From the NCBI GenBank assembly GCA_032622095.1, contig CP136061.1, positions 237,439,609 to 237,503,608 on the forward strand: a DNA stretch of 64,000 nt. Reading direction: 5' to 3'. This stretch comes from Siphonodentalium dalli. Taxonomy: Eukaryota > Mollusca > Scaphopoda > Gadilida > Siphonodentaliidae. Position 1 is the first letter of the stretch; each line of letters starts with the position of its first letter. The notes beneath the pieces are model-generated. The model ran no database searches. It worked only from the letters and a program-made list of their open reading frames with translations, and was not told the DNA's origin. The translations under genes were made by a program, and so were the position numbers. Of this stretch, positions 35,096 to 48,700 are shown piece after piece.

Positions 35096-35813
35096 GGTTC
35101 CTGGACACACACGCTACAAACCATTATTTGATTAGGATCACCCGTTGGACTTAGATCATACTATGAATCCCATCTCTGGCTTATGCCCGTATCCCCCAAT
35201 TCAAAACCTGGGAACTATTTGATGTTCTGACAACTGATATAAAATTGAACAGATAACGCACTATATACGGATAGTAGACACAGGTAATGTATTCTTTTTA
35301 AAAAACATGTTCATTGGTAACCTATTTCAAAATAGGGGTGGTCCCAGCTCGAGCTTGCATGATTTTGTGATTTTTGTGAGCCGATATCCCAATAATTATT
35401 GAATTGATAACCCACCAGAAATTCCATTATTGTACGCGACGCAAAGCAAAACGACTAATTAAAGTCACCTAAATCATGCAATCTCCAGCTGGGATATTTA
35501 CCTAATGTGAAATGTATATATACATTGCTGAGTAACATGATTTTGTTTTAACTAAGAAATAAATTACCTTTATTGTTTTTATCTATACGGGCGCAGAGAT
35601 TCATGACATGATCTACCGTTGGACTTAAACAAAAACGAAGGCAGCATTTAAGTTGGAATAAATGATAATATAATACATATATAAGATGAGTCAAAATCAG
35701 AAGATGATGGTGTATAATAAAATGCACAATAAGCTTCATTCAAATCAAATTGACGATGAATATAAGTTTTGTAGTTGGATCACAATGTTCACATAAATTT
35801 CATGGCATCGATA
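35096..35813. other. No recognised gene or repeat
   Basis: AT-rich, no supported feature seen. Confidence 0.4.
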
Positions 35814-36079
35814 AATATTTTCATGGCGGGAGCTACGCTGGTGCAGTATTAAATATAATGTGCCAGTGCATTCTCTTATATATGCGAGTCTCCCATAGGG
35901 AGCCTCACATATACACAGTTTTGCACTGGCTAATAAGGTCAATGTAACTATTGTTAGACCAATGCATTTTATTATATAATTATGCTATGTGCTCTATGGG
36001 AGACTCGCATATAAAAGAGAAATCATTGGCACAAAGTTTTCGCAAAAAATGCTGGAAGCTAGAGTCATGGAAGGGTTTA
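35814..36079 (-). mobile_element. Double-hairpin MITE, degenerate, reverse orientation
   Basis: Outer ends TTTTCATGGCGGGAGCT and GAGTCATGGAAGGGTTT with decayed TTAA flanks. Inner hairpins with CAGTGCATTCTCTTATATAT and CTCTATGGGAGACTCGCATA. Confidence 0.7.
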
Positions 36080-36467
36080 GACACCGCCGGTGATGTAAGC
36101 ACTTATATATAGACAAGGGGGTACACTCTCAAAAGGTCACTGTTCTCAATATGTAACTTACATTGTAAGTTATGCATTTTCACAGACGTCTATTGAGGGC
36201 GAGTGGATGGGACTGGAGGCCCCGTCGGTTATTTATTACATTCATTGTGCAAATATACCTACATTATAGTCACAATTTCGCAAATTGTGTTCGACTTAGT
36301 AATGTTGAAGTAGTTGTATATACACTTGTATGGACATTTAGGATGGGACTGTTGTGAAAAACTAGCTGTAATATGACACAGTTAGTTAAAATCAGTTGTG
36401 CTAAGCAATCAATTAACATGAGTTGGGCCTCATATTATAATCGACATAAAGTGTAACATTATTAACA

Positions 36468-36707
36468 TAAACCCCTTCATGACCGGAGCTTCCTGAAATT
36501 TTGCGAAAACCGTGATGCTATTGCATTCTCTTATATATGCGATAAGAGAATGCATTGACCTAACAATATTTAACTTGACCTTGTAAGCCAGTGCAATCTC
36601 TTATATATGCGAGGCTCCATATGGGAGACTCGCATATATTATAGATAATGCACTGGCACATGGCACTTAATGCTGCACCAGCGCAGCTCCCGTCACGAAA
36701 TTGTTAA
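36468..36707 (+). mobile_element. Double-hairpin MITE, left hairpin shortened
   Basis: ACCCCTTCATGACCGGAGCT to GCAGCTCCCGTCACGAAATT with TTAA on the right. The first hairpin has lost its loop (TATGCGATAAGAGAATGCAT); the second is complete. Confidence 0.75.
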
Positions 36708-38464
36708 AAAAAAACATCCTCAACCAATAAATTTAAATAGTATATCCCTTTCGGGGCACAATTACAGCAACATAATTTTTCTCAAACCAGATTTCAAAAC
36801 TACGGCTATATTGTTTTGTAAATAAATGCAGATAAAACTGAAGATTGTGTATATTATTTATATTATTTGTCTATAAAGGAATTATAAAGTGGTTTATTTC
36901 TGATGCAGCTGAGTGTAATCGAGATTAAAGCTCCTAGTTGAGAAGAAATTTGCCTAGATTGAGGTTGCTAAAACGATAGTTACTATTTGGACCAGCCATG
37001 CAGGTAAGCGAGATTTCTGTTATAGAAATAGCACATACAACTGTCCCTAGAATGTGGTGATAAGAAATTATAACTAAAATATAAATTACTCGACAGAGGC
37101 TATTCCCTTAGTTCATACCCTAGTATCTATATAAAACATGCAAGGAAGAGATACACTATCTTTACATTGCTGATATGATGTTCTTAATTGAATAAATGCT
37201 ATATATGTGCATCATTAGCAGAACGAAGTTGTTTTTCCTCGAAACCGAGTTTAGTCCTCGGACTGCATGGGGATGAAGGATCTGCCCTATTTAGCTGTCG
37301 GTTGCCATGTATAGACATATTCTAATACATGGCCCATATTATATGGGTTTGCAAATTTTGGCTGAAGCAAATAGGGTCAGGTTACTACGAATCGGGCATC
37401 TGGTTCAATTGGGACAAGGACCAGTTTAATGCGCGAAATTCAGCAACAATTGTCTAAGTTTCTACTTCGCGGATTTTAAAAGGATATTTAATAATAGATT
37501 TTCTTCTCAAAGTAGATAAACTTGTTCAGTGAATGAACATAAACATTTTTTTCCATGTCTTTCATGTCTTTATTGGAGCTCACTCAATATGTCTCTTTTT
37601 TAATAGACTGGTTCCCAGCAAGTCCAAAACTGCGAAAATCTGAAAACGTAGTAACCTGACCCCATTTGCGAATATAAACCAGCAATTCAAGTGTATCGCG
37701 GTAGTCAACCCTAGTTTGGTTTAAGTGAACAACTCTGAAGCAACAAACCGAATCAATTAAATCTATACTTTGACCAGATATGTATATATACCTGAACATG
37801 TGCGACACAATCACGGATAATTATGTGTGCACGTGACATACCAACAACAGCTCACGTTTTTTAAATAACTCCGTTGAGTGTTCAAGCAGATCTTCTGACT
37901 GAATGCCCAAGCAGTGATCTCATATATGTTTATATGTGTATACAGGCAGACGTGATATCAATTTTTCTCTTTCAGAAGGCCGCACATTGATAAATATGGC
38001 CATCAGCCAACAATATTAATGTTGACATTGAGCCAAAACGACAGGTATACCTTGGTATACCCTTTATTTGGTTGTTGCTATGCGTGGCCCCGCCAACCGT
38101 CTGGTTCCATGGTCTCGGCTGGTGAGCAACTGTTGTCGATATTAGTTCGAGATACCGGCTCTACAATAAAACAACAGTGGTACATGTATTATGCATAAAA
38201 TGTGATCTTAATTACTTCTCTGCACGTTTTGTACAGATCACGAGATAGAGTGATAATTCGGAGTTCAATGCACCAGGCATCACATGTACATCTTTAAATT
38301 CATGATCTCATTCTTTCCACTTTTTACTAAGACTGCGGGGAAATATAGATTATAGTGATAAAATTTTAACTGCCGAATTGTGGAATACTATAAGTGACAT
38401 ATGTCTGTTGTTGCTGGACGTTATTTGTTACGATCTAAACCTGCCCACTAAAACGACTGTGTCG
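36708..38464. other. No recognised gene
   Basis: Intergenic-looking DNA between the MFI-like gene region and the 3' end of the spondin-like gene. No exon or repeat boundary supported. Confidence 0.4.
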
Positions 38465-38707
38465 TTGACCCTTCCTGTACTAAACGGATTCTCCCATACA
38501 ATTAAAAGTATATATTGGAATGGCCTATTATTCATCTGGAGGGATGTTCAGGAAATAAAATCAGGCGACAGTCAATGGAAATTGCAGAAGGATTCATGTT
38601 TATTGGTGGGCAATGTTCAGATAATAAGTTCAACAAACGACCTATTATCTGAAAATTTCCAAAGGGATAACTACTCGTCAATGAGTGATTTAGTATAGAA
38701 AGGTTAA
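38465..38707 (+). mobile_element. TTAA-type MITE, CCTTTCTGTACTAAAT family
   Basis: TTGACCCTTCCTGTACTAAA to TTTAGTATAGAAAGGTTAA. Inner blocks match the copies at 8445 and 50600. A 106-codon open frame covers it by chance. Confidence 0.65.
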
Positions 38708-39433
38708 AACGAGTTCGAGAAGATAGATCACATTATACTCTCGTATTTGGTTTCTCTAAACATCGGTGCAAGCGTGCTTGAATTTGATAAAATATCACTT
38801 GAACAATAAGCTCAATAAGTGAATATAATATATATTCTGAAATTGATACAATGGACTGCATGAGAAGTCCTAGGTTAAACAAACCAAACGATTGTAAAAA
38901 TGAGACGGAAATAAAGTTCAAATATGGCTCATCTAATAATAATTTAGAAAGAAAACACAGCTTCCACATAGATGTAAGAGGGAGGTTTCTATCATATATG
39001 GCGCACTGATACAGATCATTTTTACAGCTTTAAATTTTAACTAACCACCAGCGGCCACATCTTAATATTTACATAACCCGTCTGTGTGACACTAAATCCT
39101 GTTCAGTGATTGGGCAACTGCCAATTGGGTCACCCGTTTCATACCCCAATAACATGCACGGACCGTGACACGAACACGACGTCACAAATTGTTGACATAA
39201 ATTGACCTAATACTGCAGAATAATTGGGCGTGCTTTTCAAAGTTCGGCCGAATTTCATCTCAAGCCAGTTATTTATATCGATAATGTTATCGTTGCTAAG
39301 TGCTTTGAAATTTGACATTGTGCTGACAAAATTTGCTGCGCGGGCCAGTCTCAAATTATCAATAGATTTTGTGAAATAAATAAGAATACACAAAGTTTTT
39401 TGGGGAGTAAATCATCAAATAGCTATATAAATA

Positions 39434-39575
39434 TAAGAAATGAATGTATTGTGTTATTGGTGGATACGGCGTTGTGGTACCTTGAGTGAGCACCCCTTCT
39501 AAGTTCACACAATGCGCCCGACGACATTAGCGCCGTATCCCACAGTATCACACTTACCCACAACATTCATTTCTT
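39434..39575. repeat. Imperfect inverted repeat in the spondin 3' flank
   Basis: AAGAAATGAATGTATTGTG and GGATACGGCG on the left match the inverse CGCCGTATCC and CACAACATTCATTTCTT on the right. It starts 34 bp beyond the stop codon, so it probably lies in the 3' UTR. Confidence 0.6.
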
Positions 39576-39608
39576 AAATGACTAAGTACTGCATGTTGAA
39601 ACACACCT

Positions 39609-39784
39609 TCACTTGGGACACATCGCTAAGTTACAGAATTTTTTCTCTCGTTTTGGCTGGCATGCTTTGCCTTTTCTCTTCGGTTTGACGAGAATGTGTC
39701 GTCTGCGTTCCTGTATCGCGTTCTGACCACATGTCCTTGAACACGCCGACCATTCACCCCACGGTCCCATTACACAATCCACCG
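39609..39784 (-). CDS. Spondin-like last exon: TSP1 domain 4 and stop
   Basis: Acceptor TTTCTTTTCAG, entry phase 1, stop TGA. VDCVMGPWGEWSACSRTCGQ begins a TSP1 domain with six cysteines and the WGEW tryptophan motif used for C-mannosylation in this family. It ends CNLAMCPK. Confidence 0.9.
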
Positions 39785-42700
39785 CTGAAAAGAAACAATG
39801 TTTAAATGATAGTACAACAGAAATCATATACGAGAAGAGCCAAAGGCAGGGACAGACAATAGCTTTTAAAGTGATGTGAAACACTCCGGTATGGTCATCC
39901 AATATAAATGGAGAATAATCTTGCTCAAAGTAGTTATTTTTACAAATCTTAAATCCAAACTGACAACACACACCGCCATTATTATATATAAATTAAATTT
40001 AGTGACTCTCAATGGCGAAATTGTTTCAGTTACTTTATCGCCGATAGTTGCATCCCGAATCGAGAAGTAAATATTTACAACTGAGCGTAGTTCAGTTGAT
40101 GTTTTTCATGGAGCGGTACGGTCGATCTGCTTGAGATTTTCGGCGATGTAGTAGAATGCTACATTCCTCCAGTTGGAATACTGCCTGAATACTAACTTAA
40201 CAGTTTAACGCACCGGTAAAGTCCATTATATGTCTTTAAGAGACAACAAAAAGGCAACAAATTGGGGTTTGGTTAGAAAGATAGAGATACCAGACAGTCA
40301 ACGAGTGGTGCCTGACTGGTGGCCATTTACATAAGCTTGGTCCGATTCCATGTAAATTTTTAAAAAATATAAATCGTTAGCAAACTTTCCATAATACCGG
40401 GTGAATAAAACATGAATGAAAATTAATTTTAATCACCGCCATTCGGATACGATACGCCGACATCCCACAAGAACACGCATATGATATAACGATGATATAC
40501 ATTTTAGTGGTGCTCTTGATTTAATATTCGCCGCTAATGGGTATACCCTTATAAGGAAACCATATAAGCTATTTATTATAGTAGGCATCCCGTTTTCACA
40601 TCCCTGCACATGACTATTGGGGTCTTTGGATGATACATGTACATTTCTGTATGACAACAACATCATATGATAAAGCTACTAGTACTTGCATGACTCACAA
40701 AATACTTACGACATTTCGGAACATAACATTGCTTCTTTTTCGATAAGTCCTTGGGACATTCCTTCCCGCCATTCGAAGCTTGAACTCGAATATCGCGCTT
40801 TCTCGTTTTAAATGCCACTCCGCACGTGGCAGAACACACTGACCAATCAGACCACGATGTCACCTTACAGTTACGTGTCTCCTTGGTCCTTGATATGTCT
40901 GGGGAAATAGTTTTACGGACCGTTTTATCATTATTGACTTTGTGTCCATTTTTCTTCTGAGATTTATTCAATGCCACGAGGTCTTGTTTCTTTTTCCGCC
41001 GTCTTTTTAGCTCTGTTTTTATCATTACCCTCACCTCTCGGTCGTTTTTTCTCACACGCAAACCCCTAATAGTTTGTCCGGATTTCGACATGTCACTTTT
41101 AAACTTGATGAGCTTCTTGATTGTGAGTTTCCGCAATTCATTCGATATGCGCCGGTAGAGTATTTTATTGGCGTTTGAACCACCAATCTCGGTGGCTACT
41201 GGTGGAGTACCAGGGGCGACAACTGCTCCTGGCTTCTTATCCTTCTCATATTTATCCTTCTTGCTGTCGGGGCGTTGTTTCTTGTCTGTGTGTTTCTTGA
41301 TCATTCGGTCCTTCAGAACCATGAGTTTTTTCTCGGGCATCCCGTCCATAATTCTCTTTTTGAAGACAGCCATTTGTTTATCTGATAATCCCCAGTGAGG
41401 CATATCGTCTAGGAGTTTATCGCGAAAGTTATCCCCCTTTTTGTCACCCAGATCGTTCTCTTCCAACATGCTCCTCAGTAGCATGCGGAACTTTTGTTCA
41501 GATATACCATCCATAACATGTTGCTTTATGACCATAATGTGCTTGTCTTTCAAGTCCAAAGTTCCCATTAACATGGGAAGCTTCTCCAGGGGAATTGGCC
41601 AGGGTATGGCATCCACGCCCATCTTATCGTCGTACTCTTCAACGACATTTTCTGATGCCCCATTCTGATTTTCTTTCAACATTTGATCCCGCAACATGTC
41701 GAATTTCTCTCGAGATATACCGTCCATAATGTGTTGTTTCATTGTCATTTGTTGCCTTGCAGTTAGACCCCATTGCGTCATCAACATCATGATTTTCTCA
41801 TTAGGTAAGGGCCAAGGGAAATCACTCTCACTTCCGGTATTCATGTTCTGTTTCAACATTTGATCCCTCAACATCTCGAACTTTTCTCTGTTCATGCCAT
41901 CCATTAGGTGTTTTTTCATTGTCATTTGTTGCCCTGCAGTTAACCCCCATTGCGTCATCAACATCATGATTTTCTCATCAGGTAAGGGCCAAGGGAAATC
42001 ACTCTCAGTTCCGGTTTCAATGTTCTGTTTCAACATTTGATTTCTCAACATCTCGAACTTTTCTCTTGCGATACCATCCATTAGATTTTGCTTCATAAAC
42101 ATCTGTTGCTTCTGAGTTAGACCCCATTGCGTCATCAACATCATGATTTTCTCATCAGGTATGGGCCAAGGGAAATCACTTTCAATTCCGGTTTCCATGT
42201 TCTGTTTCAGCATTTGATTTCTCAACATTTCGAACTTTTCTCTGCTTATTCCATCCATTAAATTTTGCTTCATGACCATTTGTTGCTTATCATTCAGCCC
42301 CCACTGTAACATCAGCATCATAATTTTCTCGTTGGGTATAGGCCAGGGAAAATCACTCCCGTTTCGTGCCTCCATATTCTCCTTTACCATTTGAGCCCGG
42401 AGCATCTCGAACTTTTCTCGACTCATACCATCCATTATGGTCTGCTTCAACACCATCTGTTGTTTAGTCGTAAGCTGCCACTGTGACATCAACATCATAA
42501 GTTTCCCTTGAGGAATTGGCCAAGGGTAATCACCATCGGTACCCTCCTGCATGTTCTCCTTCATCATCTGTCCTCTGAGCATTCTAAACTTCTTCTCAGA
42601 GACCCCGTCCATTATATTCTGCTTCAGTAACATTTGTTGCTTATTATTTAAACCCCACTGATGGAACAACATGGCGATCTTCTCGTCGGGGATGGGCCAC

Positions 42701-45700
42701 GGTATATCATCCACCTTATCGTTCTCTTCCATCATTTGATTCCGCAGCATCACGAACTTCTCTCGTGAAATCCCGTCATTCAGATGCTGTTTAACTACCA
42801 TCGTCTGCCTTACAGTCAAGCCCCACTGTTCCATAAGCATCATTAGTTTGTCATCTGGGATCGGCCAAGGGAGATCATCACCATTCATCATATTCTCTTT
42901 GATCATCTGCTGTCTGATCATTTCAAACTTCTGCTGAGAAATCCCGTCCATGATATTTTGCTTGAGAGACATTTGTTGCTTTTCATTGAGAGCCCATTGG
43001 TTCATAAGCATAACTAATTTGGCGTGTGGAATCGGCCAGGGATATTCCTCGTGTCCATCGTCGGTCTGTCCTCTCCAAATGTTTTCTTTCATCATTCTGT
43101 CTTTCATCATCATTAATTCTTTCTCTGTTATCCCTGTCATCAGGCGTTTTCTGACTTCCATTTTCTGCTTTTCGTTGATCCCCCACTGCTGCATTAACAT
43201 ACTGATCTTGGCATTCGACATCTGCAGGGTGTCCGGTTCTGTGGAAGGAAATAATAATACGAATAACGAATAATACGCATTTGAATCTCGAATCCACCGG
43301 AGAGGTCTCGAGCTTCACATGGAAATATTTATATGCATATGCCACCAATTCAACCAATTAAGATGGTTCTAGGTCTATAGCATTTGCAAACAATGAGTAA
43401 CATTAACATTGATTTCAAGAACTGGTGAAATGTGATCATATACATTATACATATATTAAATAAATTGAAACGCCATGGTTTCATCAACTCGTGCAGTGTA
43501 TTTCATCGGGTCTTTTACCCTAAAGCGGGAATGAATTTGGAAAATATGCGTCTTGAGAGCCGATTGAAAAATTAAGAACAAATTGAGGCAAACAAATCAG
43601 GTGTGCTTTTGTTCGTGTGTTTAGCCATATTATGCGTTCCGGTCCGACCCATATAAACGAACTATTTAAATAACAAACATTGTCATTTATGGACACGTCT
43701 GTAATTATAGAGTTTACAAAAAAAATTGCAACCCACCCTGACTTTTCTTCATCATGAATTTCTTTTTCATCATCATTACGTCATCATTTGTTATCTCGTT
43801 GTTCATTATTTTTCTCTTCATCTTCCTGACTTCTCTATATGAGAGAAAATCAGACAACTCTTCAAAGCCAACCTCGTTCTGGATTATCTCTGGAAGTATA
43901 AAATTTGATTCGGTATAAAAATCGAGTGCATTTAGAAAACGGTGGTAACTACATGTTTTGCCGAAACCGGAATTCGAAATGTATCAAAATGTAACCCAAA
44001 GTTTGAACATTCGCTGATTAAATTGCAGCATAAAATTATGTGTATATAAATATTGTGAATTTTGGCATAAATTGAATGAACAACTGTCATATAGTGTACA
44101 TTCATGTACATGTATACACTGTCGGATGAACACACGCATGACCGCAAATATGAGGGGCAATCCGATCAACGCCATTCTGTTTGATGCTTCAGTGACCACA
44201 GATACTTGTCAATAAAAATAATAAATACGTAAATTATAAATATATAACAAATAAATAACGGTATAATGTGAACCAAGAACTTATTTTAAAACCAAATAAA
44301 TTTGTAGAACGTTTTTATTCTGGTTTGCCCTAATTTGCGTTCGGAACATTTAGTCACATAATGTCAAGCGACATAAGAGTATATCACATACTCATTGGTT
44401 TACTGAAATAATTCATATTAAACGGACATGGCTCATTCGATCTTCGTAATTGGAAGGAGGTAGGATAGGTTGGTAAATCGAATGAAATATTGATATACTG
44501 GTTCCATATGCTGTGAAAAATACTTGTATGCCATAGTCACGACCATTTTCCAGCTGTTTTCAATTGTTCGCACAGAAGTGAAACAAACGCTCTTTATTTT
44601 TGCCGTATCGGGAATAGACTAACACGGAACTCTATTTTCTGTTCCGTGCCGTGCACATGGCTGTTGTTTGTTTGGGATCCAAACACCTTGTTCAAAGTTG
44701 CATTTTTCGTGACTTCAATGCGTCTTTCTAGGACGTGTGCATGGCTTTAAATGTCTTACCCATTCTGACTCTTTCGATGCATGTTTTCTGACAAGCCCTT
44801 TCCGAAAGAAACATATTTCCGTTCCCCCGACAGCCTCCATAGACAAAATCTTCGCACAACTCTTTTTGTGGGTTAAAGTAGAAACGTTTGAAGTCTCCTT
44901 TACATGGCCCGGGCATCATTGGCAATAAACATATAGCTGAAAAGAGATATTTTGTAAGAACATGCGACAATGAAGCCATTCTGACAGAGGATATGCTTAT
45001 CATATATACTGCCACCCGGTCCGCATAGCATTATCATAACATTCTTTAAAATCACTTCTTCGAATAAAAATAACGCTATTTAAAAAAAACGCTCTTTATT
45101 TTTTTGTCAGTTTTGTAAATCTCCTTTATTTAGTCAATATAATAACGCTCTTTAAAAGACACGTTTTTCAATTTTTGTTTAATTTCTGAATATCTCCGTT
45201 ATTTCATCAATATATACTCAACATGTGTCCATCAGTTCATTATTATGTTTTATATTACGTGATGGTGGGCTCTATTGGGCGCTTTCGGCAGGCAATTAAG
45301 TACCTATAGATGGTAAAATATGACCGTCATTACGTATTTATATAATGATAATGCTATGCGGATAGAGTGATACTGCGCACGTCACAGCTCTTTGACAGTC
45401 TAAGGGCACGGTGTATTTACATTGCTATAGAACTGTACACAGATCTACACGCAGACTAGTGTAAACGGGTTGATAAAGAAATGCACACAGAAAGAAAACG
45501 GTATTAGTTCGTGTGAGCAAAAACCATGTCCGTTATACGTCACGGTCAACGCCGAAGCATTGTGCCAGGCAAATCTGTTTTGATTAATTGTTGCTCGGGC
45601 TTGGCGAATGTGTTTTAGCGTTCGTTGTCATTTCAACCCGTGTATTTCGAATATTGAACACGGACAGGGACGTGGCAACTTAGGTCAAAATTTTCAACAG

Positions 45701-48700
45701 TTGGAAATTTCATACCTGACACAACATTAGTTGTAATTTCCAAACCAACAATAGGTTGAAAATGATCTTGTAGTTTGATTTTCAAACATTATATTGGGGG
45801 GGGGGGGGGGGTATTGTTTTCGGACCAATATTTGCATAATTTCCTACTTTTTATCAAATTTTTGGACTGGAATGGCCATCAGCTGGAAGTTTTCCAACCT
45901 TATGGGGGCGGGTGTCAGGTTGGAAATTTCCAACACTTGGAAAGATTGTTTCCTGGTCCCTCCCCGTGGCCAGTCAAAAACTGCTAGTTAATTAAAAAAA
46001 ATAATATTGTCCTACATTGGGTCAACATTGCCATTGGAATTGTCATCAGTTGGAATTTTTACTACATTTGGTCAAATAAAGGGTGTTGTAGGGTGGATAC
46101 CCATTCCACACAGATCCAAAATTGCCACCGCCCAGATGGTGTCAAACAGGAGACATATAGATATATAGATGATCACCTGAAATCCTAAATATTGGTGGAA
46201 TCGCCATCTAAAGCTATATGGGTGCTCTCCAGCCTCTTTATTTGTGCACACGGTTGTTTGTTGTGCACTCCTATGCGATTTTCATTCTTTCTTCGAACCA
46301 TTATCAAGTGGTATAAGGATACACTTTAAATACATGCGGCACATACCAAATCGCTGTTGTCTGCTGATAGTTGATACATTTTTATGTCTGGCCTAAACTG
46401 AAACGACTCGTAGTGAATTGTCAATTACCAGAGTACTGATCAGCGCGCGTTCACTATTAGTACTCATATTGTGATCACAGTAATGCGCGACACGTGACTT
46501 CATACAGATCTGTATACAGTTCTATATCAGTGTAAATGCACCCTAAAAGACGTTTATATATTGGTTACAATTGCCTCTACTTTCCGGACGATGGAAGATT
46601 GGTAGAGTGTCACAGCCCAAGATGAAAAGAGAAAAAAGAAATTCGTTAGGAAACTACATTGTACGTGTATATGCATATATGTTACTCATCTAATATATAT
46701 AGTTACTTTTTGTCAAATTATATGTATTTTATTCATGTTTGCAACTGCCCATTTGGGTGTATTTTGCATTAAAATCTTATCTTATCTTATGTAACGTCAG
46801 TTCAACCAATTGACGATGTTATAATTCAGACGTTGACAATATTAATTAATTCACTCCAAATAGTTCACGAATTTCCATGATGAAAGTGATATATGATGTG
46901 ATAGAAAACCTTATAGATCCCACTTCTGGGAAAACGATGCTGACAAGGGAAATCGATTTTATAAAAACAAAAAACAAAACAAAAACACACAAATGTTACC
47001 ATGATCGATATATCCCTTGTTTAAAAGATTTCGACATTTCGTGATGGCGAGATATTTGTATATATACATGTAAATAGAAGAATTGTGGCAGATAACTGTA
47101 GCCGCATTTATGAGCAGACTTAGATATGTTATTAGTTTATTACATTTCTTTTCCCAAACTTTATCGAATTTTTTTTACAAATATAGTTATCAGATGACTT
47201 GCACTGAATAACTGAATACTTCAAGGCATATTTTTTCAATTGTATTACTCGAACAGATATCTTATCTATTGGACAATATCAGTGACAAACTTAGACTCGG
47301 TTCTGTGAAATTATGGTTAAAGGCCCACTTAATTTTGGAGTCGCCGATTATTTTTTTTATAGTGACTTGATATACGGTTTTAATAACAATCTATGCCATA
47401 AAATATGATCAAAATAATGTAATTCATCACTATTTGAAACATCTGTGTCTCAGAAGATGCCCACAGAGAAATAGAAAACTTCTGAAATCATAGAATGACC
47501 CCTCCCCTTGCCTCCCAGAATGAATCAGAATTCAAACTTTTTCAATGAAAAGGGAAGAACTCTATCTCTAATATATAGAGTTATTCCCCCTGCATTGAAA
47601 ATAATACTGCTTTTTACTGCAATCAAGATGACAGAACGCGTTGGCAACTCAACACAAACAACATGTCCACAGTTTATTACACCGGATAATTTGATAATAC
47701 AATGTTTTGGAGCTTCCTCTTTCAAATGTCATATAATATGGCATATATTTTATATAATGTAATCTGGGGGTTCAAAAATTAAGTGGGCCTTTAACTTTCA
47801 ATATATATCTTTTGTAATGCGTCTAGTAACGATGAGCAATGTGCTCCTAATTAATGCAGCATTAACAAACTTTTAATCCGAATGCAAAGCTAGCATATCA
47901 TTGAAGGGGTGGGGTGGTTGATGGCCAAATATTTTCACAACAACTTCCTTACAATATCATGGAAATGAGTCTAGTTGTCTGTCTGTGTTACAACTTAAAA
48001 TTGTGATAGCGCCTGTGCATATGTCAGAGCAGGGCCTCGTGTCTGCTCGACTTCCCGGTATCCCCATTTTCCGGCGTGGGATCTATATGGTAGAAGATTG
48101 TAAGGGAAGAAGATGATTTTGCATCAAGCGCTTATATGCAACCATCTCCCAATGGCCAAATATTTTCACAACAACTTCCTCACAATCTCATGGAAATGAG
48201 TCTAGTTGTCTGTCTGTGTTACAACTTAAAATTGTGATAGCGCCTGTGCATTTGTCAGAGCAGGGGCTTTGTGTCTGCTCGATTTCCCGGTATCCCCATT
48301 TTCCGGCGTGGGATCTTTATGGTGATATTAGAAGTTTGTAAGGGAAGAATGTGATTTAGCATCAAGCGCTTATCTGCAACAATCTCCCCAAAAATTTCGG
48401 AGGTCCATTCAGGTTTCTTCGACATTGACCATACTAGACAATGGATATTGTTTGTTTTGTCACATATTAGTAAAGTTTTCGTGCTGATAAACGTGCGATA
48501 TCGCAGTCACGGTGTTTCTGGTTGTTCGAATCGATTGTTGATAGAGTAGATGGCTATTCTACTTACCGGTGGTCTTAGTTTTTGCTTCACGAAAGTAAAA
48601 GTACATTTCAGTAACATGATATGGTAATATGGCCATAAGTTAGCGATATTAAAGGCCTACTTAATTTTCGAATCCCCCAAATCACACATATAAAATATAT

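Noticed and set aside
37584-37814. Minus-strand frame near 37.7 kb as a spondin or MFI exon
   Set aside because: No splice-site pair, no family resemblance, and it lies outside both gene models.
38378-38698. 106-codon plus-strand frame
   Set aside because: It coincides with a TTAA-type MITE whose other copies have no conserved frame.
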